NCBI RefSeq assembly: GCF_002078875.1
Contig: NC_034411.1
Location: 54,592,486 to 54,656,485, forward strand
Reading direction: 5' to 3'
Length of the DNA stretch: 64,000 nt
Origin: Numida meleagris
Taxonomy: Eukaryota; Chordata; Aves; Galliformes; Numididae
The notes under the pieces are model-generated. The model did no database searches, was not told the DNA's origin, and saw only the letters and a list, made by a program, of their open reading frames with translations. Both the position numbers and the translations under genes were made by a program. This document shows positions 1 to 59,543 of the stretch, one piece after another; position 1 is the first letter of the stretch; each line of letters starts with the position of its first letter.

Positions 1-48188
<48,188 letters not shown>

Positions 48189-48925
48189 CACTGAAATCTT
48201 TCCTTGCTTCTCTACGGAGAGGAAGAGGTTTCTTTCCAGCGCAGAGCAGGTGTGCTGTCAGAAGGACTGTTGCACTTTAATCCAGTATTTGTTTACCAAT
48301 GTTAAAAACACTGCAGCTTCCTGACTGCTCTTACTCCTGTAATCCCTGAGGAATATGTAAACAACATGCGACATTATTTTACTTCAACCATTTTTACTTG
48401 CAAGTTTTCCAAAAATTAAAGGAAAAAGAAATTAACTCACAAAATATTACACTTAAAGGAACCAGATATTCATTTCATGGAAAACTGATGTAAGGTTTCT
48501 TGTGACTGTGCATCACTGGAACAAAACCAAAATGTGACACCTTCTCAATCAAGTTTCTTTTTCTTTGTAGTGTTGTATCAGTAGAACATAGTAGAAATTC
48601 ATAATTTCAATCAGATGTTTTTCTTTTAGTGTGCAAGACCTAAAAGTAACTGTTTTTACTTACTGCTCTATATAGTTTAATATTGTTTATTTTTGGTAAT
48701 TTAAGTTCTATGGTGCATTTGTTTTAGTTGTTTATGTACTACTGAACTGTACCAGTTGCATACACCTCAACCATAGTACTGTTAGCTTGTTCTAAAGCTA
48801 TCTGACACACACAGTTGAAAATAAAAATAACCTAAGAGTTACTTTTTCCTATATTTTTGGACTAATAAAATAAAGGTGTAAAATCGGAAAATATTGGAAT
48901 AAAAAAGGAAAAAAATCACACCGAG
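48189..48925 (+). other. MAP3K5: MAP3K5 3' untranslated region (end approximate)
   Basis: This is AT-rich sequence after the TGA with no open frame. The downstream limit is inferred from the poly(A) signal cluster ending at 48903. A longer form ending after the AATAAA at 49252-49257 is possible. Confidence 0.75.
48820..48903 (+). terminator. MAP3K5 poly(A) signal cluster
   Basis: AATAAA occurs at 48820-48825, 48864-48869, 48869-48874 and 48898-48903, with a variant ATTAAA earlier at 48415-48420. Which one is used cannot be told from sequence. Confidence 0.65.
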
Positions 48926-49251
48926 TATCAAGGAAACCTTTCTGACGTGTTCAAGTTAATGATTTGATTTTGATAATCCATAGCCTTGAGTGTTTTCTCC
49001 ATACTAAAATCAGAGTGAAAAGGAATGCTGACAACTCCCAGCAGAACGCAGTTCTTCTCAGGCTCCTCTACTCGATGTGATAAAAAGAACACCCATCCTC
49101 TGTGCACATCACAGTTGTTTTGATTTCTTCTATCTTTGCCCATATCCCTTTTCTCGCATGTTATGAGAAAGGATCATGGATACTTTCTGTCCATCCACAC
49201 TGATTGTCATCCTGGCATTCCTGCATTGAGATTCTTCTGGGGCAGTTGTTA

Positions 49252-49257
49252 AATAAA
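49252..49257 (+). terminator. Possible distal poly(A) signal
   Basis: A single AATAAA lies 1.06 kb after the stop codon, followed by a TG-containing stretch. It could give a longer MAP3K5 3' UTR. Confidence 0.3.
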
Positions 49258-50039
49258 CTCTAACACAAACAAATCCTCATTCCATTGTGAATAGAACGTG
49301 CTTAGACAGAAGATACTCCTTTTTTCATAAGCTTTGGTAATTGGTGAACAGCTTACACCCCACATTTTTCAGGTTGTGTATTTCCCAAGAAAATTACATA
49401 CTCAGGAAAGAGTGGTGGGAAAGACTGACTTGTAAAACCCAACTAATTAAAAAAATCCTACATGTGGAAAAGCCACTCTAGGAAAACAAACTCCCCTAAT
49501 TTGATTTGGCAATGTGAAATAGGATGCTGTGTTAGCCCATGACTGCAGCTTGAAAACCTCTGGTTTTATGTGGGACGAATAGGACAGAACACAATCGCAT
49601 TGCTTTCGACATTCATACTTTGAAAGCAAGGGGCCTGTTCTCCATGGCCTATGACTCAGGATGATCAGGAATGCCAGCTACGCGTAAGAGAGCATGATCG
49701 TTTCCATGTCCATTTTAATGTCTCCACGAGACCTAGCTTGGCACCAGCTAGGAATTAATTCCTGTGGTTCGTTGGTGGCCTCACCAGACCTGCAGAGCAG
49801 CTCAGTAACCCGTTCCATAGGGCTGTGTCATATCTGATGCAGGGCTAGACAGCCATCCTACCTGAGCGCCTGTGGCTTATCTGTGGGCTAGAGCTGTGCA
49901 CAATCAGAAAAGAGTTTGTAATATCCCCACCATGCACTTGAGGCCATTGCATGTAAATTGTTCTGGACTCTTGGAATTATTTGTAACAGAGAAAACACAC
50001 ACACTTTGGGATGGAGTGCATCAGGCAGGTCAGCCAGGG

Positions 50040-50365
50040 ATCATAGAATCCTTGAGGTGGAAGGGACCCTTAAAGGCCATCTAGTTCAACTCCCCTGCAA
50101 TGAACAGGGACATCTATAGCTCCATCAGGTTGCTCAGAGCCCCATCCAGCCTGATCTTGAACGTCTCCAAGGATGGAGCATCCACCACATCTCTGGGTAA
50201 CCTGTTCCAGTGCTTCACTACTCTTCTTGTGAAAAACTTTTTCTTCATATCCAGTCTAAATCTCTCCTCCTTTAGTTTGAAACCATTTCCCCTTGACCCA
50301 TCACAGCAGACCCTGCTGAAGAGTCTTTCCTCTTCCTTCTTGTAGCCCCCTTTAAGGGAGAATCC
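50040..50365 (-). mobile_element. CR1 LINE 3' end, about 325 bp
   Basis: Starts atcatagaatccttgaggtg, then 'ctagttcaactcccctgcaa', 'gttgctcagagccccatcca', 'ggatggagcatccaccacat', 'tttcttcatatccagtctaa' and 'cccttgacccatcacagcag', an uninterrupted reversed CR1 tail. Confidence 0.95.
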
Positions 50366-50529
50366 CTCAGTCTGGCTTTCTGGGGATGCTAGCAGGTACT
50401 TGCTGACCTCAAGTGAGATCGTGCTCTGAGGACGTGGTACGTTTTAGTGGAGGATTCTGCAGCAGGCAGCCTTTTGATTACAGGACATACTGCTCGAGCT
50501 TAGCAGCCTCTTGATCCTTAGCTAGGGCT

Positions 50530-52360
50530 GCTCCAGTGCAGCTCAGGATGGCAGGGACTCCTTCCACTCCTGTAAGAGAATCACGCAGAAGGCGAGAAGG
50601 AAAGCCTGACAACAGCAGCCCTGGGTCCGGACCCTCTCGCGTTCGGCACCGAGCCCAGCCTGCGCCCACGTTGCAGCACCGCTTCCCTGCGCGCAAACCA
50701 CAACACAGGTTCACCACCCAAGCCCCACGTCCCGCGTCAGACCGTCAGGAGCCGCCGCAGCAGCCGTGCTGAGGGCGTCCTGCAAGGAAACAAACAGACA
50801 CCGCAAAAACACGCAGGGAGATACAGATACCCGAGCCGGAATCCAGAGAGAGCCGCCAGCTCCCGCCCCATAACCACCTCACAGCCGCCCTCGGGGCAGC
50901 GGCCGTTGCCGGCCCGCCCTCACCTGCAGCTACCGCCGGGGGCGGGACGTGGCGGCCTCACCTGCCCGAGGCCGCGGAGCCGCGGGGCGGAGCCGCCGCG
51001 CGCGCCGAGGAGGAGACATGGCGGAGGCCGCGGGCAGGAGCGGCGGGCGCCGGCGCTCCACAGGTGAGGGGCTGCGCGGGGCTCGGGGTGGGCGCGCGGC
51101 TCGGCTCGGCTCGCCCCTGCGCGGCCGCGGGTGACCGTGGGGAGCGGCGGCTGTTCCTCTCGCAACAGGTGTACGGCCGGGCTACGGGGCTCTGCCCGCT
51201 TCCCCCACCGGCACCGCACGCCGGCACCCCCAGCTCCGCGGTGCCGCAGTCCTCCCGGCTGCGGGGCTCGGGTAAATGCGGGACTGCAGCACCCCCGGCC
51301 TTCGGAGCCGGCCGGCCTGACGGGCTGTTGCCGCCCCCGCAGAGGTGGCCTTACTGCAGGAGGGTTCGGGATCCCTTTTATTTTGTCCTGAGAGCGAGGA
51401 GGTGTGGGCGTTTGGAAGCGGGCGGAGCGCTACGTGGCTGCTGCAGGTGCCGCTCGCTTTGCGGCTGCGGGGGCTGCCTCCGGCTCGCGGTCCCCTTCTC
51501 CTCCCCCTCGCCGCGCAGCGCTGTTCCGCGGACCCTCTGCAGTCCTTCGCTTCCCCCGCACGCGCTGGGTTTGTGGCTGAAGGGCGTTCATCAAAGCAGC
51601 CGCGTGGCTGCTGGTTAATTAACCGCGTTTCCACGATGTAATGGTTTTAATACATATTTTATATAACGTGGGCACGCAGCAGCGAGCAACAGCTGCGGGC
51701 AGGCGCATCCACGTGCTGCCTGTCGTTAAGGAGGTTCAGTACGCAGCGCTTTTGCTCAAAGCCCTTTTCACAAACACGGCCCCCTGCAGAAAGCGGCCCG
51801 CAGTGGGCGCTCACCCTCTGTGCGCGGGGCTGGCAGCCCGCTTCGCTTCCGACGGGAGGAACGGGATGCCAGGGTGTTTTCTTTGAAGCCACGTTTAACA
51901 AATCATTTTCCAGCTCCTTCCCTCGCCTCGTTAGTTCGATATTTTCGCTAACTGCAGGAGCGGGCTCTTTCGTTTGTCAAAACTAGAGACGACACCGCGC
52001 GTTTTACAGGTGTGCTTTAAAAAGACGTCCGTGCCGCAGATGAATCCTGCGTTCGCTTCGTCTCGTTGGCACCGCGCTGCGCTCCCGCTCACCGGGCGCC
52101 AGGCTTTACCCGGCGCAGCAACGGGTCGCGCTCGGGCCCCGAGTGCCGTGAGCTCCCCGCCTCTGGGAGGCGGCCTCGGCGCTCCGCGGGGCCGTGTTGT
52201 TCCCTGCCGGCCGCTAGGAGGCCCCCGCGGCGCGGCCTGCCAGCTGGCGGCCCGCTGCAGAGCACCGCCGGGCCGGCACCGGCCCGCAGCAAGGAGCGGG
52301 GCGGCCGCGGTACTACCGACTCCGAAACGGCGGCGGGCGGCCCGCGGTGAGCTCTGCCTG
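50530..52360 (+). promoter_or_regulatory. MAP7: CpG island promoter of MAP7 (exon 1a)
   Basis: About 1.8 kb is dense in CpG and GC compared with its AT-rich flanks. GC boxes are seen at about 50938-50947 (gggggcggga) and 50984-50992 (ggggcggag), just upstream of the exon 1a start codon, with no TATA box. The island extends about 1.3 kb past exon 1a into the intron. The long open frames inside it on both strands reflect lack of AT-rich stop codons. Confidence 0.8.
51018..51063 (+). CDS. MAP7: MAP7 (ensconsin) first coding exon 1a
   Basis: MAP7 binds microtubules through a basic N-terminal domain and recruits kinesin-1 through its C-terminal region. Here only the first 15 codons are present: ATG at 51018 in good context (gagacATGG), then MAEAAGRSGGRRRST and donor GTGAGG after a G (phase 1). 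Mammalian MAP7 exon 1 also starts MAE with a Gly-rich, Arg-containing stretch. The assignment rests on that short resemblance, the CpG island, and the position directly after MAP3K5 on the same strand as in human 6q23. The phase matches exon 1b at 59411. An upstream in-frame GTG is not used as a start. The remaining MAP7 exons lie beyond the window. Confidence 0.7.
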
Positions 52361-55300
52361 CCCCATCCGTAATAATTTCTTGTTAGCCGTTTTGTGACTA
52401 TTTCCAGTCTTGTAATATACAGATGAGTCAGTCTATTGCGGTCCCTTACTGATTAGAGCCTAGTCCATCTTTGACAACGCCAGCACATGTTACTGTTACT
52501 TAATTGGCCCTACGTTAATAATTTCCTGAGTCGCTGCTGTAGCTCGCGGTGCTCTGTCACAGAGCCTCTGGTTTATCAGTAGCTTGTGACATGAAGCCAT
52601 TCTAACTAAACCAAAAATAAAAGCGTGGGTAAGGGCTCTCGCATCCCTACAGAAGCTGTCCCTCAGCTTTACAAAGCTGGGGAAGTGCGGTCGCTTGTAT
52701 TTGCCGTTAGTCAGGTAACACTTGTGCAAGGGCTGCAGATGGAGAAGTCTGCAGCAGCCTGCACGATGTGGGCCAGGCTGTTTCCCCCACCCTCTTCCTC
52801 CCAGCACAGCTTGTGACAAACGTAAGATCAAATATTCAGGAGCTGATGGAACCATCCAACTTCTTAAATGATGCTGAAGCTTTTGTGATACTTTCTTGAT
52901 GGGAAGAGTCTCTGCTAAGATAGCTACACCTGTGTGCACTACCATTTTACTTTGGCTTCGTGTTAAGAATGGATATTCTTTCCTTTATGTTACTTCAAAT
53001 ATCAAAAATCATAATATGCCATAATATGAGACCACTGCCATTTTATTTTAATGATGATTGGGTTTTTTAGCACAGATAAATAAACTTAATGCTTTACAGC
53101 TGGAAATTATTTGTGGTGTTAAATGTAATTAAATGTGATCAGCGCAGTAATTGCCCCAATTATGTAAATGGTGTATAATCTTGCAACAAAATGTTTTATT
53201 TTTCACTTGGAAAAACATGTATGCAGTGCAAGCCACAGCGTGCTGCTGGTATTGTGGTAACTCTGCACACCCACCTTCCCTGCAGGAGGGAGATCCCCTC
53301 CATGCAACTTCTGTTGTCCTAATGCAGTGTGCTGTGAGGAGCTGCTGCAGAACAAGCTACGCGTGTAGTGCACGTTACGTGTGTTGAAGGTGAAAGTGGC
53401 TGTGAGAAGATGGTGCTTCTGTAAAACTGGTTTCAGTTCAATTCTGCAGGCGTTCCCGAGTATTGATTCTGGAGTCATGTTGTATTTGCTTTTATTAAAA
53501 TAAGATATTTTTTATAACCTCAGTGGATTTTGAGAAAATTCTTGAAAATGTGAATTCTAGGAGATCTGTCAGGGTTAAAGGAAAGTGACCCGTAGTTCTC
53601 TGCTAAGAAAATATCAGAGGGTGAGCTGCCTTATTGAAATGGGGGGAGTTAGCATCACTGATTCCTCTTGACTTCGGGAGCCCTCAGAGATGCAAGTGAT
53701 GGAATGACTTATGCTCCTTGTCGATAGTCCAAGTATAATGAACTTGTGGGGAAAAAATAAAGTACTGACGCCTGCAAATAGTTCTCATGTCAATGTCTGA
53801 TACTCTAGTGTCTTTTCCTCAGAGAAGGTAGCCCAAAACTCCGGGCTTTTCAGGTTCATCTTCTAACAAATGCACTGGGAAGATGCCAGGAGAATGCTGG
53901 CAATTATCACAGCATCAAATTCTTCACAGGATTTCATCCATCAAGTACTGTCAGTAATACTCTGATGGAGAAAAATTTAATTTGGTCTTGGCATGTTGCC
54001 TTCCCTTTGAACTGTTTCACATTTCTACCGACGTTTAGCACATAGGTAAGGTCTCTTCATTCTCAGGGTGCTTTACAGGCATTTTCACCTTCCGATGTGC
54101 ATACAGGTGAAGCATTTTAAAACTACACTCTCTCTGCAGGCAGAAGCAGTGGAGAGACTGCCCGGGATAATTAGCAGTGATTACTTTTGCCTTCCGCTGA
54201 GTTCCTGTCTCCTACTTCCCCATCCAATCCATCACCGTTCTTCACTGTGTTTCCTTATTTAATTGAGCAGGGACTGAAGCAATCTGGTGTTCAGCTATAG
54301 GCCTGATCCCATATCCTGCTGTTACAGATTGGTTAGCCAACGCTTTTCAAATCACGTTGTTATTCATTGCCGTATGCATTGTGCAATTTGCATAACTAGT
54401 CATGCTACGCAAATCTATTTAATTAAAAGTGTAACAAGACATGTCAATTTTGTCTTGCGTTAGATGGCTTTACTGGTACATGCGTTTGAGCTTGTGGATC
54501 CGCTGATAAGAGCCCTGCCTCTGTGCTCACGCATCACTCTGAGCGAGTTCCAGTCAGCGCAGGGCCGAGTGGTTCTGCTCTTTCTGGAGTTAAAGCACTC
54601 GATGCAATGACTAAATGAAAAAGTTGTTCGTGGTACTCTACTGTATTATTATGGCTGTGACTTTTATAAGAGTCAACTTATTGCTCGTTTAAAGCTGTTC
54701 GAGGATGTCTGTATGCTTGACAGCATTCTCATTACTCAAAAAGATGTGAAGGTTTCCCTTATTCTCTGGCATTTTATCTTCTGTGCTGCTGATTAATGCA
54801 AGGGGCCTTATTTCCACCTTCTTGGAAGGAAAAAAAATCAATGATTATAGGCTAAATAATAATATATATATTTTTTAAAGATGTGTTCCTGTAAAATAAT
54901 CTACAAGTTCTTTACTATCTTGCATATTTACATAAGAAATCTTTGAAGAGAAACTTAAAAACCTCTAAAGATGAGATTGTTCTCTATTTTGACAATCATA
55001 GGTAGAAGGAAGAAAGAACAACACAACAGCAGTGGCAGAAAAAAAATGAGATGTGTTTGTGAAGTGGTTGGCTCAATGGAGACAAGTAATTTTTATGATG
55101 GTGGGGCTATTTCTGTGATTTCCAACTTGTAGGAAGCTGTTAGAACAGGGGAAAAAAGATCTGTCTTTTTGAGGCTGTTTTGCTCTGTCCTAGATTCAAA
55201 TGGCATTGAAAATAAGGTTTTCAGTTCTTTGATGCTGAGTAAATAGCTGTTCTTTCATGCCAAAAAAAAAAAAAAAAAAAAAGGCTTTATTTGCTTGGGT

Positions 55301-58130
55301 TTTGGACTGATTTAAAATCTCCTGAATTAAGTAGAAAGTATATGCAAGGAGATGAACCTCCTGGAGGAATGTAGGCAGGGAGTGAATTTGAAGTGTAGTT
55401 AGTGTGCATGTTCTGATATTAAAAAATACATGACAAAGACCATGCTAAATAAGTTCATAAAGTTTTTGACACAGATGGCTATTATTGTCAAAACTGTCCA
55501 CGTTGCATGCTGTATTGTGTTCTCACACTGTTTTTATGCAGGTTTTGATTGGTAGGTACACTGCTTTTGCAGACTAGCTTGGGTTCTGTTAACCATACCT
55601 GGATTTCCCTGATCGTTCGTCTGGGAAAGATCTGACTGGAACCCAATTCCCAGTGGAACCTTATTGTTCCATGCTGGGAAAACAGCAATATAAATGCAAA
55701 ATGCCATGTCCTTTCTTGATGCTAGCATATAGGATGACCCAGAACTGTCTTAAGGTTGTGTATTGTTTTGTTCTCTACAAGAAAATGAACTTCACCTGTT
55801 AGCGATTTTGCATAAAGCTAAAACAAGATAACAAAGAGATTGTGGAAATTGCTCTAAAAGCACTGAGGCACATGCAACTTCTGTTCAGCTCGTGGTTTTC
55901 CCCGTCCAAACTTCTTGTTATTGCTTCAGTAGTTGCTGAGTATACATTACAGTGGTATAGTTATAAGCTCTTACTAAGTACTTTGAAAGAGGGAAAAATA
56001 AAAGAATCAGTGAGTTCTTTCAGGAGTTGGGTTGTTTTTTTTTCCTTTTATTTTGGGTGGGGAAGGAGGAGAGGGATGTTTTAGGAGAAGTTAGGGAACA
56101 GCATGAAACCATAAAAATAGAAAGTAAAGACTTCTACTGCTTGTTTGCGTACTCTTTAGCTGTATTTTTTTTTCTTCTACAGTTATTTTATCTGCTCTTC
56201 CCCTGAGAATACTGCAAGAGAAAGATGTGAGATTTCTGTAAAATGTAGCTAGTTGAGTGAACGTACAGTGAGGAAAAATCTGCATTTTGTGATTCAGTGA
56301 CATCTTGTGAGTGCTTCTGTATGCAGGGCTTTTCATCGGCAACTTGTCTATGAATTGATCCTTTCCACCTTTTATAGTGGTATATGATCTTGCATTTGAT
56401 TGGCTTAATTTTCTGTAGTATGGCCTGCCATGCCCAGTGATACAGGGTGGCATCTAGTTAGTGTGCTCAGTTGTTTTTTTTTTTCCTTGAAAATGTACAC
56501 AATCTTAGTTACCACAGCCTACTGCTGCCTGTGAAAGATGCACATTGCCCTGTCCTCACTGGGATTTCACTTTCAGTTTGTTAGCTGGCCGATGTTGGAC
56601 ACAGCCTGTTGTCTGCCCCAGCAGGACAGAGCAGGGAAGATCACCTCACCAAAAGGAGCCAAAGGGGCTGTGCTGGCAGGGTGCTGCTTCTTGAGGCGGT
56701 GGCTGTAGAACATGAACTCATCACGTACAGCTTGCTATAGTCCCAGCAATGAGTTTCATATAGTATTTGCATGGTTATGGGCACTATAGTGATCCTATGA
56801 ATGAAAGACACAACATCTGGAGTTCCCTCATTGAAAACAATCAGATTGCTTGCAGTAGACCACAACAGTGATTGTGGTGACTGACTTCACGTTTACTAGA
56901 GTGAGATATCAAGCTGAATGTCTGATGATGCACAAGCATCAGTTAGTATGTTGTTATAAATATTCACATCCCAGGTCACAATATAATTACAGTCTTTGTT
57001 CAAACTGCTGTGTGAGACTGCTGTGCATCAGGTAATTCCTTGTGCAGGTTATTCCACTTATCAAATCCAGCAGGTGCATGTGCTGCAGTGTAGTGGTTAC
57101 ACTGGTAATGAGTTTGAAAGCGATGTAGGAAGGAAAAACATCCCCAGTGCCCTCAAGATGCCCAGCTGCCTGATTCCATCTCCTGAGAGCCCAAACCCAG
57201 CAGTGAGGACAGAGCCATGACTGTACCAGTGTGCTGGTAGGTGCTGCTTAGGTGCGCCTAAAGGGCAGTGGGTTGTTTTAAAAATAGCTCTGGAACTGAA
57301 TGTTTGAAAGGGCAGGAGCACTGTTGTGGTGACTGAAAGCAGGGAAATGGAGGGCAGCGATGCTTAGCAAAGCTGTCAGGGAGGTGGTGCTTTCTGCTAC
57401 TTCTTTGTTGTTGGAAACAGAGGCAGGTATGGAAAGAATTTCTTGTACCAAATGCAGACCACTGCTGGTGGATGAGCCTGCACTGCTTTGTATTATCTGT
57501 GATAGGCATGTCCGTGGATGGGAACAGGAAATGGAGCTGCTTCTCTTGCATGACAGTCTGTATAAACCCTGGAGGGCAAATTGCTGAGCTAAGAACAGCC
57601 TGTGTTAGGGAGGATTTTCCTCACTCCTCTTGTTCACACCCCACAGTACACAGCATCTAGCAGATGCTGACAGATGCTGTCACGCTTGACTTCTGTGCAC
57701 ACCCACATCATCCCTGGTAGGGTGGTGAGTGGCAGGAGGCGGCCAGGGGTCAGTGGGTGCTGGGGTGGGCTGCAGGCCGGGCTCAGGGCCAGTGCCCCAC
57801 ACAGTGCGGCTAACTTGTTCAGTGCTTGCTGTCCCCGCCAGAGAGAGGAGGGGTGGTCAGCATCCCAGGCCACCTCTATCAGCTCCAACCCTTCTCTTTC
57901 AGGATGCCATCCATATGGCTGAGGTGGCCATGCATGTCTACACACCTTAAATTCTCAAGTGTGAGCCACCTGTAGACTTGTTACCTAGTGTGTGGTGCAT
58001 CAGGCTATACAACATTTTTCTTTATAAACTCTAAAGTGGGGGAAAATACTCTGACTGTAACATTGGAGAGATGTTGTAGCTTTCCTTTTTTTCTTTAGTG
58101 GCATTTGGAATGGTGAGAGGTTGAAGTGGG

Positions 58131-58489
58131 GGAACCTGAAAAGAGGTTGTGGCAAGGTGGGAGTCGGTCTCTTCTCCCAGGTAACAGTGATAGGATGAGA
58201 TGTAATGGCCTCAAGTTTTACCAGGGTGTTGAGAAGCCCCTTTTGGGGATACTTGGGGCGTTCCCCAACACCAGTGGAGGTTCAGGTTGGATATTAGAAA
58301 ACTTTCTTCTCAAAAGAGTGGTGAGGCATTGACACAGGTTGCCCAGGGAGGTGGTGGAGTCACTGTCCTTGGAGGTGTTCAAGGATGTGGCACTGAGGGA
58401 CATGATTAGTGGGCATGGTGGAGATGGGCTGATGGTTGGACTAGATGATCTTAGTGGTCTTCTCCATCCTTAATAATTCTGTGACTCTA
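58131..58489 (+). mobile_element. CR1 LINE 3' end, sense
   Basis: Contains 'ggtgggagtcggtctcttct', 'cccaggtaacagtgatagga', 'tgcccagggaggtggtggag', 'tggttggactagatgatctt' and ends in the diverged tail 'aataattctgtgactcta'. About 360 bp. Confidence 0.93.
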
Positions 58490-59240
58490 AGACGAGGGCA
58501 CAGAGTGTGAAGCGTGTGGGATGTTGTGCAGCAGTGAGGAGCAGTGTGCAGGTTGCTAAGCCTGTGTGCGAGGGCTGTGTTGGATATAGCTGGAGAGCTC
58601 CAGAAAGCAGTGGCTGAAGGGAGCCTCGGGAGGCTTTTTTCACCTGGTTGGTCTCAGGTTGTTTTGCAAAGTGAAAGTTAATGGTTGGTGCCATAAAACC
58701 AATGTTGTGGCACCAAATATTAACTGCACAAGTCGTTTAGTTGCCCCACGTGTCAGCTCCAGCCAGAGAGCCTGATTTCAGAGTTCCCACACACCTGCCT
58801 GCAACTGTAGGTGTATGCATTCCTCATGCAGAAGGCACGCGTTGCCTAGGAAGGTGATTAAATTAAGGGGAGGGCAACGTATACATATATGGAAGACGAC
58901 TCATCCTCCCCGCTTTAATGAAGACGAGCCGTAACTCCCATAGCAGGAGCAGGCAGAGCAGCGGCGCGGCGCAGGTTCCCGCCGGAGCCCCGCGGCCCGC
59001 AGCAGGACGGGGCCGCCCTGGGCGGGAGGAGGCCGTGTTGTCAGGGCAACTGCCCGCGGCGGCGGGTCGGGTTCTCTCCTCCCGCGCTGAATATTTCAGC
59101 GGAGCTGGGAGAGGAGAGTGTTCCGGCGGGGAGCCCGGAGCCGAGGGCTGCGATCTGGCTGGAGAAGGTTAAGGAGCGGCATCCGAACCGGTGTGCCTTT
59201 AACTGGGGCTATTGCTGAGGAGCCTCTCCGCGCCGAGTGG

Positions 59241-59327
59241 ATGCTGCGTCGGTCAGCTGTTTGCGTCCCGCTTACCCATAGGGGATCTGCTACCGGCGCT
59301 CAAATGAGCAGGCGGCGTTGCAGCTAG
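59241..59327 (+). other. Upstream open reading frame in the MAP7 exon 1b leader
   Basis: ATG at 59241 opens 28 codons ending at TAG 59325-59327, 83 bases before the exon 1b start codon. If transcription begins upstream of it, it could lower translation of the 1b isoform. Confidence 0.4.
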
Positions 59328-59410
59328 CTGCTGAGCAGGGGCTGCCGGCGCTTATCCTATTTTTGTTTATTTTTTAATTTGTTTTGAAATAAGAAAGAGG
59401 CAACAGCAGC

Positions 59411-59543
59411 ATGCCCGGTGCAACTACTGTCCTCCGTCAAGAGAGGTTGAAGAAGACAAGTGCCAGGCCCAACCCCCTGGGTTTGTTCACCATCACCGAA
59501 GAGGATGAGCAGCAAAAGAACGGGAATTCCAAAAGACCGAGAG
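59411..59543 (+). CDS. MAP7: MAP7 alternative first coding exon 1b
   Basis: ATG at 59411 opens 44 codons: MPGATTVLRQERLKKTSA, then GLFTITEEDEQQKNGNSKRP and R, ending with G before donor GTATGC (phase 1). An in-frame TAA at 59390-59392 makes this ATG the first in its frame. The coding style (Lys and Glu/Gln rich, no low complexity), CpG island and phase identical to exon 1a support a real alternative MAP7 start. I recall mammalian MAP7 isoforms beginning with a similar MPGAT sequence, but this is memory, not a search. The frame stays open past the donor to 59782, which is probably intronic. Confidence 0.72.

Larger units (their letters stand above)
48926..50529. other. Intergenic stretch between MAP3K5 and MAP7
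   Basis: No gene recognised. It contains the possible distal poly(A) signal at 49252 and the CR1 at 50040-50365. GC content rises from about 50.5 kb into the MAP7 CpG island. Confidence 0.8.
51064..59410 (+). other. MAP7 first intron between the alternative first exons
   Basis: The CpG island continues to about 52.36 kb, then AT-rich sequence follows. It contains the sense CR1 at 58131-58489, an A21 run at 55262-55282, and no recognised exon before the exon 1b promoter. Confidence 0.75.

Noticed and set aside
50949..51017. Upstream in-frame extension of MAP7 exon 1a from a GTG
   Set aside because: No ATG in the extension; the ATG at 51018 has a good context and gives the MAE start.
51064..51641. 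Long plus and minus open frames (up to 184 codons) after exon 1a
   Set aside because: Several overlapping frames on both strands are open because CpG-island sequence lacks stop codons; no homology, and the exon 1a donor removes this region.
52066..52372. Open frames of 94-132 codons at the end of the first CpG island
   Set aside because: GC-rich, low-complexity Arg/Pro/Ala translations in overlapping frames, with no splice or homology support.
58918..59172. 84-codon open frame in the second CpG island
   Set aside because: GC-driven open frame in the presumed promoter or 5' UTR; no homology.
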